Of a stretch of DNA of 38,291 nt, positions 1-7,035 are shown one piece after another (the first letter of the stretch is position 1; each line of letters opens with the position of its first letter). The DNA lies in contig BLMC01000023.1 of assembly GCA_011959805.1 (NCBI GenBank), positions 1 to 38,291 on the forward strand, written 5' to 3'. Under the pieces are notes generated by a model that saw only the letters and a program-made list of their open reading frames with translations, was not told where the DNA came from and ran no database searches. This DNA comes from Lachnospiraceae bacterium (lineage in GTDB: Bacteria; Bacillota; Clostridia; Lachnospirales; Lachnospiraceae). The position numbers and the translations under genes were made by a program.

Positions 1-301
1 AAAAGTTGCACCGCAACCCTTGACAACATCAAAACAAAATAGGATAGGTTAAGAGGGGATATAGGCATATTTTTGCTTATATCCCCTTGGTTGTGCTTTT
101 AAACGACAAATCAAAAGATACAGAATTTCGAGTCCGAAATTTAAGAAATCCCATAAACACAGGCTTTCTGGCCACTCGGTTTGGAGGTCTCAAGGTTGTG
201 CCTTACAATAATAATATAATCTTTAACAAGTATTAAGGAGTTGCACTTAAAGCCTAAGTGTTCTATCTTATAGATTTTTCATTTGAAAGGAGAAAAGAAT
301 T
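1..301. other. non-coding end of an integrative element, upstream of the integrase
   Basis: No convincing gene is visible here. Two frames are open for the first 40-50 bases, and either could be the tail of a gene that begins outside the window; neither is recognisable. The stretch holds a hairpin at 54-87, a small perfect inverted repeat at 124-141 (AATTTCG / CGAAATT) and another near 245-262 (CACTTA / TAAGTG) just before the integrase ribosome binding site. Inverted repeats between the last cargo gene and int are common in Tn916-like elements, so these may be recombinase or regulatory sites. That role is inferred. Confidence 0.4.
54..87 (+). terminator. hairpin, possible terminator
   Basis: GGGGATATA at 55-63 pairs with TATATCCCC at 78-86, with one further A-T pair outside. 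The 3' side runs into TTGGTTGTGCTTTT rather than a clean T run, so termination is plausible but not certain. It would end transcription of a gene to the left of the window. Confidence 0.4.
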
Positions 302-1636
302 ATGGCAAAAAATAATGACACAGGCCTCTTTCCGTGGGGCAACAATAATGAATTTTGGGGTTATCGTATCACTATAGTAAAAGACGGAAAGCGAAAAGAT
401 ACTACAAGCAAGCTTTCCGAATCGGGAGAACCCTACAAAACAAAAGCACAAGCAAAAAAGGCAAGGGAGTTGCGGTTAGCGGAATTACGAGCACCTAAAC
501 CAACTGCCACATTTACCGATTGCAAAGTATCAGAAATGTGGACTTATTATTTAAAAAATACCAGCAATGGAAAAGCAACGGGAACAGTAAAAAAATATAC
601 TTCCCTATGGAAAAACCATATTTCCGTAGAATTTGGGGATAAATATTTCTCTGAAATTAATGTATCAGATTTGGAAGTCTTTTTGCAGGAACTCTACAAT
701 AATGATTATAGCTACAAATATGTAGAAAGTTTTTTAAAGCTATTCTATCAGCTTTGGGGATTGGCATATAAAACAGAACACATTGACCCTATCAGATATA
801 CAAGAATGTTTGTTGACAGTGGAACAAAGTTAAAAATGCCAAAAATCCGACAGGAAGATGCCGAGGAGTACAATATTATAAAAAATTATAACTCCTATGA
901 AATCAGCCAGATTTCTGAAATTTTCAAACAGGGAAATTGCTATACTGCCTTTTTGCTTGGCTATTACTTAGGTATTCGGATTGGGGAATGTTTTGGTTTA
1001 ATGTGGCAAGATTATAATTGGGAAACCCACAAAATCAAAATTAACAAGCAGATGATTGTCGAAAACGGTGTCTTTTGCCTTAGACCAGTAAAAACATTAA
1101 CTGCTGTCCGAGAAATAGATGTACCCGACATTCTCCACAACCATTTAAAAGACCTTATCCGTAAGCAAGCAAATCACCCTACAGAGGCTTACTTATTAAG
1201 AAAATCTGAAATTGTGATTGACAAAACCAAAAGAGACTATAAACAAATCATAGGTGGAGATTTTATAAACAGAAAAGAAAACGGTGAACTTCTAACCGTC
1301 AATTCTATTAAATTCTGGGCGAAAAAAATCAAAGCTGAAACGGGTATTACTTTTAAGTATCATTCTCTTAGGAAAACACACTTGTCTATGCTTGCGGCTG
1401 CTAATGTTCCTGCAAAGGAAGTCATGCAACGAGCAGGACACAAAAAACTAGATACCACAATGAAATACTATATTAATTCAACAAGCACATCAAAAATGTT
1501 TTTATTATCCACTCTCAACAGTATTACCACTGATGAAATGGAAATTGAGGTGCTTGACAATGAGGGCAATAAGCAAATCATTAAGGAATCAACCTATATT
1601 AGGCGGCAAAGTGTATCTGCTGTTATTCCTCATTAA
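302..1636 (+). CDS. int: tyrosine recombinase (integrase) of an integrative element
   Basis: Site-specific recombinase of the phage integrase/Tn916 Int family. It catalyses integration and excision of a mobile element through a covalent 3'-phosphotyrosine intermediate. The 444-residue protein has the family layout: an N-terminal arm-binding-like region with AP2-like character (residues 10-60), a core-binding SAM-like domain (about 70-160) and a catalytic domain (about 200-410). Visible catalytic residues are R226 (GIRIGECFGL), K264, H354 and R357 (HSLRKTH), H380 (AGHKKLD) and the nucleophile Y389 or Y390. ATG 302 has an AGGAG box 9 bases upstream. No excisionase gene is seen; it may lie left of the window. 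The gene points at a displaced rubrerythrin end 75 bases downstream, as expected for an integrase next to its attachment site. Confidence 0.95.
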   Translation: MAKNNDTGLFPWGNNNEFWGYRITIVKDGKRKDTTSKLSESGEPYKTKAQAKKARELRLAELRAPKPTATFTDCKVSEMWTYYLKNTSNGKATGTVKKYTSLWKNHISVEFGDKYFSEINVSDLEVFLQELYNNDYSYKYVESFLKLFYQLWGLAYKTEHIDPIRYTRMFVDSGTKLKMPKIRQEDAEEYNIIKNYNSYEISQISEIFKQGNCYTAFLLGYYLGIRIGECFGLMWQDYNWETHKIKINKQMIVENGVFCLRPVKTLTAVREIDVPDILHNHLKDLIRKQANHPTEAYLLRKSEIVIDKTKRDYKQIIGGDFINRKENGELLTVNSIKFWAKKIKAETGITFKYHSLRKTHLSMLAAANVPAKEVMQRAGHKKLDTTMKYYINSTSTSKMFLLSTLNSITTDEMEIEVLDNEGNKQIIKESTYIRRQSVSAVIPH

Positions 1637-1689
1637 GGTTGTGTTTCAATGTGGGTTTTCAAAGTACCTATGTCTGAAAAGCCTGTAAA

Positions 1690-1725
1690 ATAAGATTTTT
1701 CAATTTATTCTATGACGAAGCAAGA
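1690..1725. other. putative attachment-site junction of the element (in the rubrerythrin gene)
   Basis: The reading frame of a rubrerythrin C-terminus becomes recognisable at about 1711-1714 and is unrelated sequence before that. The integrase ends 75 bases to the left. The simplest reading is that this is one end of the integrated element and that the crossover lies in or next to the start of the recognisable rubrerythrin codons. The exact core cannot be set, because the other end of the element is outside the window. Confidence 0.45.
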
Positions 1726-1770
1726 CATGGAAAGGCATTCGAGGGCTTATTAAAGAGATACTTTGGTTAA
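1711..1770 (+). pseudogene. rbr: displaced 3' end of a rubrerythrin gene
   Basis: The frame reads YDEARHGKAFEGLLKRYFG followed by TAA. This closely matches the C-terminal end of the short rubrerythrins of anaerobic Firmicutes, including the DEARHGKAF diiron-ligand helix (the E and the H are iron ligands in the family). Only about 19 codons remain; the frame to the left has no rubrerythrin similarity and no start. Rubrerythrin reduces hydrogen peroxide in anaerobes. The fragment is best explained as the part of a chromosomal rubrerythrin gene separated from its body by insertion of the element carrying the adjacent integrase. If the element carries a copy of this end at its other side, the interrupted gene would be restored there; this cannot be seen here. 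Confidence 0.7.
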
Positions 1771-1805
1771 TCAAAAATGCTGTAAAACCAATTTTTTGAA
1801 GATTT

Positions 1806-1843
1806 AGGGGTGTGTTGGAGTAATCCGACATCCCCCTATTTTT
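1806..1843 (+). terminator. rho-independent terminator of the rubrerythrin remnant
   Basis: A 14-bp stem with one mismatch and G-T wobbles (AGGGGTGTGTTGGA at 1806-1819 against TCCGACATCCCCCT at 1824-1837, loop GTAA) is followed by ATTTTT. It lies 36 bases after the rubrerythrin stop and fits the native terminator of that gene. This supports the view that sequence from here on is resident chromosome. Confidence 0.75.
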
Positions 1844-2029
1844 GTGTAAGCAGTGGTGTATAAATATGGATTTTATTGTTGTCCTTGATATTTTTTTAAA
1901 TAAGCACCCAAGGTTTATATGTAATTATAATGCAGAAAAAGGCAAAGAAAGAGTTGAGAAGATAGTTTTGTAATTCATAAGAATTAAAAAAATTGACAAA
2001 AAATTTATTGGATAAGACTACAGTATTTG

Positions 2030-2046
2030 TTTCACATAGTTTTCAC
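2030..2046 (+). promoter_or_regulatory. candidate response-regulator operator (TTTCAC direct repeat)
   Basis: TTTCAC occurs at 2030-2035 and again at 2041-2046, exactly 11 bases apart. OmpR/PhoB-type regulators typically bind direct repeats spaced one helical turn apart. The same arrangement is found at 4946-4962 before the exporter genes, and the locus encodes an OmpR-type regulator. The rest of 1844-2141 is AT-rich and holds a TTGACA at 1993-1998 without a good -10 partner. Confidence 0.5.
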
Positions 2047-2072
2047 TTTGATAGCACATCAATTTCAAATGT

Positions 2073-2122
2073 AAGTGGTATTTTTTCTATATAGGAATTT
2101 TCCTATATAAAAAATACCACTT
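2073..2122. repeat. long inverted repeat before the peptide gene
   Basis: AAGTGGTATTTTTT at the left (2073-2086) is mirrored at the right end (AAAAAATACCACTT), and the centre reads TATAGGAA-TT-TTCCTATA. The two arms, 23-25 nt long, are complementary except for a 2-base CT bulge in the left arm, with almost no loop. The AGGAGG ribosome binding site of the next gene starts 9 bases later. It could act as an attenuator or cruciform operator, or be a small palindromic element. A T run precedes rather than follows the hairpin, so it is not a plain terminator. Confidence 0.7.
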
Positions 2123-2141
2123 GTAGAGAGGAGGATGTAGT

Positions 2142-2270
2142 ATGTTTGAACTATTATCAATGTTAAACGGAACATCATTAGACGAGGCTATGTTGACAGA
2201 CTTTGTCCCTGCCGCAAGTGCGGGTGGAGCAATTTTAACGATTATTGTTGTCGCAATTGTTCCTATGTAA
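2142..2270 (+). CDS. possible 42-residue peptide, or displaced N-terminus of the S49 peptidase
   Basis: ATG 2142 has a near-perfect GAGGAGG box 8-9 bases upstream, stronger than needed for a chance frame. The product has an acidic and polar first half (TSLDEAMLTDF) and a hydrophobic C-terminal run (AILTIIVVAIVPM) that follows an AGG. Two readings are possible. First, it is a short secreted or membrane peptide; the GG before the hydrophobic part resembles a double-glycine cleavage site, and the downstream two-component system and ABC exporter fit a peptide locus. Second, it is the signal-anchor start of the next gene, an S49 peptidase, put out of frame by an indel: the S49 frame overlaps it in the -1 frame and has no start codon of its own. 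No family was recognised. Confidence 0.45.
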   Translation: MFELLSMLNGTSLDEAMLTDFVPAASAGGAILTIIVVAIVPM

Positions 2271-2941
2271 GTTTCATTGACAGGCGATGGATTATTCATA
2301 CTATCAGTTATTTACAAAGAAAAAAATCTATTGATGCCATATTATTTAGAATAGATTCGACAGGGGGATCATCAAGTGCAGCATATGATATATACAAAGC
2401 AATCAAGGAAATTTCAAAACATAAATTAACAGTAGTTTCGATCGGCAATTATGCAACTTCAGCAGCATATTGGATTGCTCTTGGAGCAAAAATTATATTT
2501 GCAAATTCTACAAGTGTTTTGGGGGCAATAGGTGTTGTTACAGCGAAACCGAATTTTTCTGGATTGTTAAGCAATATAGGAATCGAAGTTACTACTAATA
2601 AACTAGAGGATACATCGGTTACTAATTATTTTGAGGAATGTAGCAAAGAAATCAATGAAGAAATGAAGGCATATCTTGATGAAGTGCTAGTATATTATAA
2701 GGATGCGATTAGTGAACATTGTGGAATAGATAGCAATAGGCTGGATGATGTATCCCAGGGACAAAATTTTTCAGGAAGTTATGCAATAAAAAATGGGTTA
2801 ATTGATAAAATAGGAGGTATGGAGCAAGCATTAGAGTATATAAAATCTCAAATTGCTGTGTCTGAAACAACTTATCTGTTTTATCCCCAAAATAAAATTC
2901 CCCTTTTTATTAAAAAAATATTTAATATACACCAAGTTTAG
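2150..2941 (+). pseudogene. S49 family (SppA-like) serine peptidase, no in-frame start
   Basis: From about 2310 the frame reads as a signal peptide peptidase A-like protein: ISYLQRKKSIDAILFRIDS with TGG (the RIDSPGG-type strand), then NYATSAAYWIA, whose serine (codon 2459-2461) matches the SppA nucleophile, then SVLGAIGVV, and a C-terminal GIDSNRLDDV...YAIKNGLIDKIGG typical of SppA ends. SppA enzymes use a Ser/Lys dyad and degrade signal peptides and other membrane-linked peptides. The frame is open back to a TGA at 2147-2149 but has no plausible start or ribosome binding site; the strong one upstream serves the overlapping 42-codon frame instead. A TTG at 2519 would omit the catalytic serine. 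The gene is therefore probably frame-disrupted at its 5' end, or needs frameshifting. Membrane-anchored S49 enzymes sometimes accompany peptide-stress loci. Confidence 0.6.
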
Positions 2942-2970
2942 GAATATATTTTGAGTCTTATTCAAATAGC

Positions 2971-2999
2971 TTGCACGTGAATAGGAAAGATAATATAAT
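2971..2999 (+). promoter_or_regulatory. sigma-70 promoter of the two-component operon
   Basis: TTGCAC (2971-2976), a 17-base spacer, and a perfect TATAAT (2994-2999) lie just upstream of the AAGGAG box and ATG of the response regulator. This is a near-consensus housekeeping promoter, so the regulator and kinase should have basal expression independent of the upstream genes. Confidence 0.75.
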
Positions 3000-3021
3000 T
3001 TCTCTAAAGGAGTTGAATTAT

Positions 3022-3693
3022 ATGGCTAAAATTTTAATCATAGAAGATGATAAAAATATGCAGGATATATTAAGCGAGCTTATATGTGCTAATGGTCATA
3101 AATGTCTTACAGCAGATGATGGAATAGACGGATTAGAAATTGTAAAAAATTGTCCAATAGATTTGATAATACTGGATGTTATGATGCCTCATTTAGATGG
3201 ATTTTCAGTCTGCAAATCGATCAGAAATATTTGCAATGTTCCTATAGTGTTTTTGACTGCGAAGGAAAGTGAAGAGGATAAGTTGAAGGGATATGAACAG
3301 GGTGGAGACGACTATATTACGAAACCATTTAGCCTTAAAGTTCTTATGGCAAAGGTGAACGTTCTTTTACGAAGGTCTACATTTTATCATGTAGATGAAT
3401 TACATAGTGGAATCATAACATTAATAACTTCAACACATAAGGTATATGTATCCTCACAGGAAATCGAATTGACTTATAAGGAATTTGAATTATTACAGTT
3501 TTTTCTACGCAACGAAGGGCAAGTATTTTCAAGGGAACAGCTCATCAATCGTATTTGGGGATATGAATATGAAGGAAATAGCAGAACTGTTGATTCACAT
3601 ATAAAGACATTACGGCATAAACTTGGAGAAATTGCTAGCCAATATATTGTTACGTTGATTCGTTCTGGTTACAAATTTGAGGTGAATGAATGA
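3022..3693 (+). CDS. OmpR/PhoB-family response regulator
   Basis: Cytoplasmic transcription factor of a two-component system. Receiver domain at residues 1-115 with the acidic pocket E8-D9-D10, phospho-acceptor D52 (LIILDVMMP), the conserved T in FLTAKE and K in DDYITKPF. Winged-helix DNA-binding domain at residues 130-223, ending in the typical RTVDSHIKTLRHKLG and RSGYKFE. The start at ATG 3022 (MAKILIIEDD) is set by the AAAGGAG box and by alignment with the paralogue at 8117-8788; an upstream start would fall on the promoter. It overlaps the kinase gene by 4 bases. It likely controls the exporter operon downstream and possibly the peptide gene upstream, through the shared TTTCAC repeats. 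It resembles regulators of lantibiotic and cell-envelope-stress exporters. The target assignment is inferred. Confidence 0.93.
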   Translation: MAKILIIEDDKNMQDILSELICANGHKCLTADDGIDGLEIVKNCPIDLIILDVMMPHLDGFSVCKSIRNICNVPIVFLTAKESEEDKLKGYEQGGDDYITKPFSLKVLMAKVNVLLRRSTFYHVDELHSGIITLITSTHKVYVSSQEIELTYKEFELLQFFLRNEGQVFSREQLINRIWGYEYEGNSRTVDSHIKTLRHKLGEIASQYIVTLIRSGYKFEVNE

Positions 3694-4766
3694 AAAATTT
3701 AATACAAGAAATGGAGTTGCATTCTATACAAAAAAAGATACTATTGATATCAAAACTTTTCGGAGTCATATTAGGAATCTTATATATAATAGCACTAAAA
3801 TCACCTAGCGACAATTTCGCTTTATACGGATTATTGGTTGTTATTGCCGCAATTATTTTGATTGCAGATCATTGTTTGAAAGTATTTATAACCAACCCAC
3901 TGATAAAGATCAATCAGATTACAAATAAAATTGCAAATTTAGATTTTTCAGAAACCTGTAATATATTATCAAAAGATGAATATGGAGAATTATCTCAGAA
4001 TATTAACAAGATGGCTGCTAATTTACAGAAAGCATTAAAAGAGCTAGAGGCTATTAATTTGCAGTTAGAAAAAGATGTACAGCAGAAGGAACAATTACTT
4101 ATTGAACGGAAAGAGTTGGTTGATAGCCTTTCTCATGAAATGAAAACGCCAATTGGTATTATTAGAGCATATGCGGAAGGGATGGAAAATAATGATGATC
4201 TTTTTTTGAAGGAGAAGTACACCAAGATTATCATTGGAGAAACGGAAAGAATGAGTAGATTAATATCTACATTAATAGATTTATCCGCACTAGAATCTGG
4301 CGCTTATGCTTTACATACAGAACGATTTGAATTTATAGAGTTTGTCGAAACTATAGCCGGAAGGCTTTTATTAGATATTCCAAATTGTAATTTCGAGTTT
4401 CAATATGATTTGCCAGAAAACAAAATATATGTATGTACTGACAAACATCGAATGGAACAAGTCATTGAGAATTTAGTTTTGAATGCTAGAAAAAACGTTT
4501 GCGATCAGGGGATTTTAAAAGTGACTGTTGAAGAAAATTTAGATATTGTCAAATTTCGTATATTTAATCAGGGAAAATTCATTCCTGAAACCGTGATTAA
4601 AAAGATATGGAATAAATTTTATCGTACATTGGAGACAGAATATGAAGGAACTGGTTTAGGATTAGCAATAGTTGCCCAGATATTGACAATGCAGGAATAC
4701 ACATACGGTGTAAAAAATAAAATGGATGGGGTTGAATTTTATTTCTCCATTCCCAAAGTATTATGA
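3690..4766 (+). CDS. membrane sensor histidine kinase
   Basis: Partner of the preceding response regulator (ATGA overlap). Two membrane helices (about residues 16-37 and 43-66) enclose only a few external residues, so this is an intramembrane-sensing type as in many antimicrobial-peptide sensors. A HAMP-like linker (67-120) and coiled coil lead to the HisKA box with H149 (LSHEMKTP). The HATPase domain has the N box (ENLVLNARKN) and G box (EGTGLGLAI). At 358 residues it is normal length for the group. Small sensing loops of this kind usually work with a partner exporter, here encoded downstream, rather than binding the signal alone; that is family knowledge applied by analogy. Confidence 0.92.
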   Translation: MKNLIQEMELHSIQKKILLISKLFGVILGILYIIALKSPSDNFALYGLLVVIAAIILIADHCLKVFITNPLIKINQITNKIANLDFSETCNILSKDEYGELSQNINKMAANLQKALKELEAINLQLEKDVQQKEQLLIERKELVDSLSHEMKTPIGIIRAYAEGMENNDDLFLKEKYTKIIIGETERMSRLISTLIDLSALESGAYALHTERFEFIEFVETIAGRLLLDIPNCNFEFQYDLPENKIYVCTDKHRMEQVIENLVLNARKNVCDQGILKVTVEENLDIVKFRIFNQGKFIPETVIKKIWNKFYRTLETEYEGTGLGLAIVAQILTMQEYTYGVKNKMDGVEFYFSIPKVL

Positions 4767-4774
4767 AAATATTT

Positions 4775-4803
4775 GATACTGCTTGTGGCGGTATCTTTTT
4801 TTG
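4775..4803 (+). terminator. terminator of the two-component operon
   Basis: GATAC (4775-4779) pairs with GTATC (4791-4795), with an inner GC/GC pair, and is followed directly by a run of eight T. It lies 9 bases after the kinase stop and separates the kinase from the exporter genes. Confidence 0.8.
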
Positions 4804-4816
4804 TAAAAATCCACTA

Positions 4817-4943
4817 AATTTCACACGAACTCCCATCTGCCCGCTTTGGCGGGCATACTAATCAGGATGGGTGAAATTTTAATTTCACACGAACTCCCAT
4901 CTGCCGCTTTGGCGGGCATACTAATCAGGATGGGTGAAATTTT
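4817..4943. repeat. two tandem copies of a 63-64 bp hairpin repeat
   Basis: Copy 1 (4817-4880) and copy 2 (4881-4943) are identical except for one missing C in copy 2. Each begins AATTTCACACGAACTCCCAT, has a GCCCGCTTTGGCGGGC stem-loop in the middle, and ends GATGGGTGAAATTTT. The outer ends (AATTTCAC / GTGAAATT), the CCCATC / GATGGG pair and the inner GC stem nest into one long hairpin. A third partial copy of the first nine bases follows at 4944. The near identity indicates a recent duplication. The repeats sit between the kinase terminator and the exporter promoter, and each end carries the TTTCAC element proposed as the regulator site. Confidence 0.9.
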
Positions 4944-4945
4944 AA

Positions 4946-4999
4946 TTTCACACTAATTTCACAGCAAGCGCACAAGAATTTCAAGTCATAATTATATTA
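4946..4999 (+). promoter_or_regulatory. candidate operator and promoter of the exporter operon
   Basis: TTTCAC at 4946-4951 and 4957-4962 are 11 bases apart, as at 2030-2046. A -10-like TATATT lies at 4994-4999, about 37 bases after the start of the second repeat, with no consensus -35. This is the usual layout of a promoter activated by an OmpR-type regulator. The assignment to the regulator at 3022-3693 is inferred from proximity and spacing. Confidence 0.5.
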
Positions 5000-5031
5000 T
5001 AAAGGAAATTAATAACAGGAGGATGTGAATC

Positions 5032-5187
5032 ATGGAATTTTTAGAAATGGAATGGTACTGGTGGGTTGTTATAATTATAGCTATTATAGTAGTGATTCCA
5101 ATTAAAGTAAAGTTTATGAAATGGTGGACAAAAAGAGAACAGGATAAGAAACAGGAAAAAAGAGATAAATGGGGGGATAGTGAATGA
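5032..5187 (+). CDS. 51-residue single-pass membrane protein of the exporter operon
   Basis: Small protein starting MEFLEMEWYWW, then one strongly hydrophobic helix (about residues 11-24) and a highly charged, Lys/Glu/Asp-rich tail (KREQDKKQEKRDK), which by the positive-inside rule should face the cytoplasm. It has its own AGGAGG box 8 bases before the ATG, and its TGA overlaps the ATG of the ABC ATPase, so it is translationally coupled to the exporter. No family was recognised. It could be a small subunit or regulator of the exporter, or an immunity protein. The coupling and ribosome binding site make it very likely a real gene. Confidence 0.8.
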   Translation: MEFLEMEWYWWVVIIIAIIVVIPIKVKFMKWWTKREQDKKQEKRDKWGDSE

Positions 5188-6032
5188 TAGAAGTAAAAAA
5201 TCTAGTATTTTCTTATGGAAAAGATAAGGAAGTCCTGCACAGCCTTGATTTTAAAGTCGAACAAGGTGAAATATTTGGATTCCTTGGACCAAATGGTTCT
5301 GGGAAATCTACCACCCAGAAAATATTGACGGGAATATTAAAAGAATATAAAGGAAAAGTAAAAATATTTAATCAAGATATGGTGAATTCACAAACATCTT
5401 TTTTTTTCCAGAAAATAGGAGTATTGTTTGAATTTCCATATTTATATAATAATTTAAGTGTATTAGATAATTTAAATTATTTCTCTTCTTTTTATCCAGA
5501 AAAACAGTTGCGAAACCCTATAGAATTACTCGAAAAATTGGAATTTAAAACAGATTTTCTAAAAAAACCAGTTTCATCTTACTCTAAGGGAATGCGTCAA
5601 AGGGCAAGTATGGCGAGAGCTTTAATAAGTAACCCACAATTGCTATTCTTAGATGAGCCGACCAGTGGCCTTGATCCTTCCGGAGCAGTTTTGTTTAGAA
5701 AAATAATTGAAGAAGAAAAGCGTAAGGGAACAACTGTATTTCTTACAACACATAATATGGTTGATGCAGATTTGCTGTGTGACAGGGTTGCGTTTATCTC
5801 AAATGGAAACATTGTGGCTCTGGATACTCCGAAAAATCTGAAAGAAAAAAACAGTAGCCATCAGGTTCTTATTGAATATGTGTATAAGGGAGAGAGAAAA
5901 ACGGAAATTGTTGAAGCAGACGAACTGAAAAAAAATATGATGTTTGCACAAGATGAAATTATTAGCATTCATTCTAAAGAGCCAACTCTGGAAGATATGT
6001 TTATAAAGTACACAGGGAGGAGGCTGGATTAA
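5184..6032 (+). CDS. ABC exporter ATP-binding protein (BcrA/LanF type)
   Basis: ATPase of an ABC-2 exporter. Motifs visible: Walker A GPNGSGKST (35-43), signature SYSKGMRQR (132-140), Walker B LLFLDEP (153-159), D-loop SGLDP and H-loop H190 in LTTHNM. At 282 residues it is the single-domain form. It should energise the two membrane subunits encoded next (gene ends abut: TAA then ATG). ATPases with this YSKGMRQR signature are typical of bacitracin/lantibiotic-type detoxification exporters. With the sensor kinase upstream, export of or resistance to a peptide or envelope-active compound is likely, but the substrate is not shown by the sequence. Confidence 0.93.
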   Translation: MIEVKNLVFSYGKDKEVLHSLDFKVEQGEIFGFLGPNGSGKSTTQKILTGILKEYKGKVKIFNQDMVNSQTSFFFQKIGVLFEFPYLYNNLSVLDNLNYFSSFYPEKQLRNPIELLEKLEFKTDFLKKPVSSYSKGMRQRASMARALISNPQLLFLDEPTSGLDPSGAVLFRKIIEEEKRKGTTVFLTTHNMVDADLLCDRVAFISNGNIVALDTPKNLKEKNSSHQVLIEYVYKGERKTEIVEADELKKNMMFAQDEIISIHSKEPTLEDMFIKYTGRRLD

Positions 6033-7034
6033 ATGCAAAAATCACTTCACTCATTAATAAAAAAAGATTTTCAAATGATGATTTCTGGAAAGTTTTTTCT
6101 GTTAGCATTGGGGTCGTTGTTGCTTTATACGCTATTTATCAATTTTGGTTATGTGAATTTTATGAGAATGCCGGGATATGGTATATATTTGTATGTGCCT
6201 CCAGAGGAATCCTTTCCAGAACAGCTTAGGGAGAAAGTTGTGGTGGTTCAGTCAGAACAGGAAATCTATGAATGTTTATCGAAAGATACCAATGGAGTTG
6301 GGATTTTATACAGCGAAAGTGCTACAAAATATATCCTGTATTACGGCAGTGATACATTGGATAATCATAGAATTGCTTATGCACAATCTATGTTAGAGGG
6401 AAAAAGGTTTGAAACACCTATAGTTGTAGGAAAAAATACGGATGAAATGAAACAAAGAAAAGAGATGAGCTGTGAATTATTGTTCATTGAAATCGTTGCA
6501 GTTGGTTTTTTGGGAATCGCCTCCATTTTATTTAAAGAAAAACAGATGGGAGTCATGCGGGTATATGGAATCATGCCAGCTCCTAAAGCACTGTTTATTA
6601 TATCAAAATTGATAGTTTTTCTGGTTTCAGATTTAGTATTTGCGGCACTGTTAACGCTTTTGAACGTAAAATATCCAGACGCAACACATATATTACCAAG
6701 AGTGCTTTTACAGACAGGAATTTTATCTTTGATTATGGTTCTTGTTGGAATGGGATGTTCATTGCTGATAAATGATTTTAAACAGTTTTCACTGGCTTAT
6801 TTGGTTGTTGCTCTATTTATTTCAGCACCAGTATTTTTTTCCGCAAATACTTCAGTACAAAACAATTGGATTTTATGGCATCCGTTTTATCATCTTTATA
6901 TGGGAATGAAAAATGCGTTTTTTGATTTTCCATCAGAAGGAATTGCTTATTTCCTGCTTTGCTTCGGCGGTATTTTCTTGCTTTTCGTATTGGTGAAAGC
7001 GGCATTTATACAGGAATTTAGTAAGGAGGGATAA
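6033..7034 (+). CDS. ABC-2 type exporter permease, first subunit
   Basis: Integral membrane protein of 333 residues with an N-terminal helix (about 18-42), a soluble external region (about 45-145: PPEESFPEQLREKVVVV onward), then about five helices to the C-terminus. This one-plus-loop-plus-five arrangement is usual for ABC-2 permeases. It begins immediately after the ATPase stop and carries an AGGAGG box inside the ATPase end. With the next gene it probably forms a heterodimeric channel. Sequence similarity to the second permease is low apart from topology. Confidence 0.85.
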   Translation: MQKSLHSLIKKDFQMMISGKFFLLALGSLLLYTLFINFGYVNFMRMPGYGIYLYVPPEESFPEQLREKVVVVQSEQEIYECLSKDTNGVGILYSESATKYILYYGSDTLDNHRIAYAQSMLEGKRFETPIVVGKNTDEMKQRKEMSCELLFIEIVAVGFLGIASILFKEKQMGVMRVYGIMPAPKALFIISKLIVFLVSDLVFAALLTLLNVKYPDATHILPRVLLQTGILSLIMVLVGMGCSLLINDFKQFSLAYLVVALFISAPVFFSANTSVQNNWILWHPFYHLYMGMKNAFFDFPSEGIAYFLLCFGGIFLLFVLVKAAFIQEFSKEG

Positions 7035-7035
7035 T

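Noticed and set aside
1-55. Short open frames at the left edge that could be the end of a gene
   Set aside because: Two frames stay open for only 13-16 codons and neither is recognisable, so no gene was called.
2087-2299. Minus-strand frame of 70 codons opposite the peptide gene
   Set aside because: It is the complement of the peptide and S49 frames, starts inside the S49 coding sequence, and has no family resemblance.
2519-2941. S49 gene starting at TTG 2519
   Set aside because: The TTG is an internal leucine codon of a conserved SVLGAIGVV segment; the protein similarity, including the catalytic serine, extends well upstream.
4817-4943. CRISPR-like array
   Set aside because: Only two directly adjoining copies without spacers; they are tandem hairpin repeats.
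6178-6396. Plus-strand frame inside the first permease gene
   Set aside because: Overlaps a well-supported membrane protein in another frame and has no ribosome binding site.
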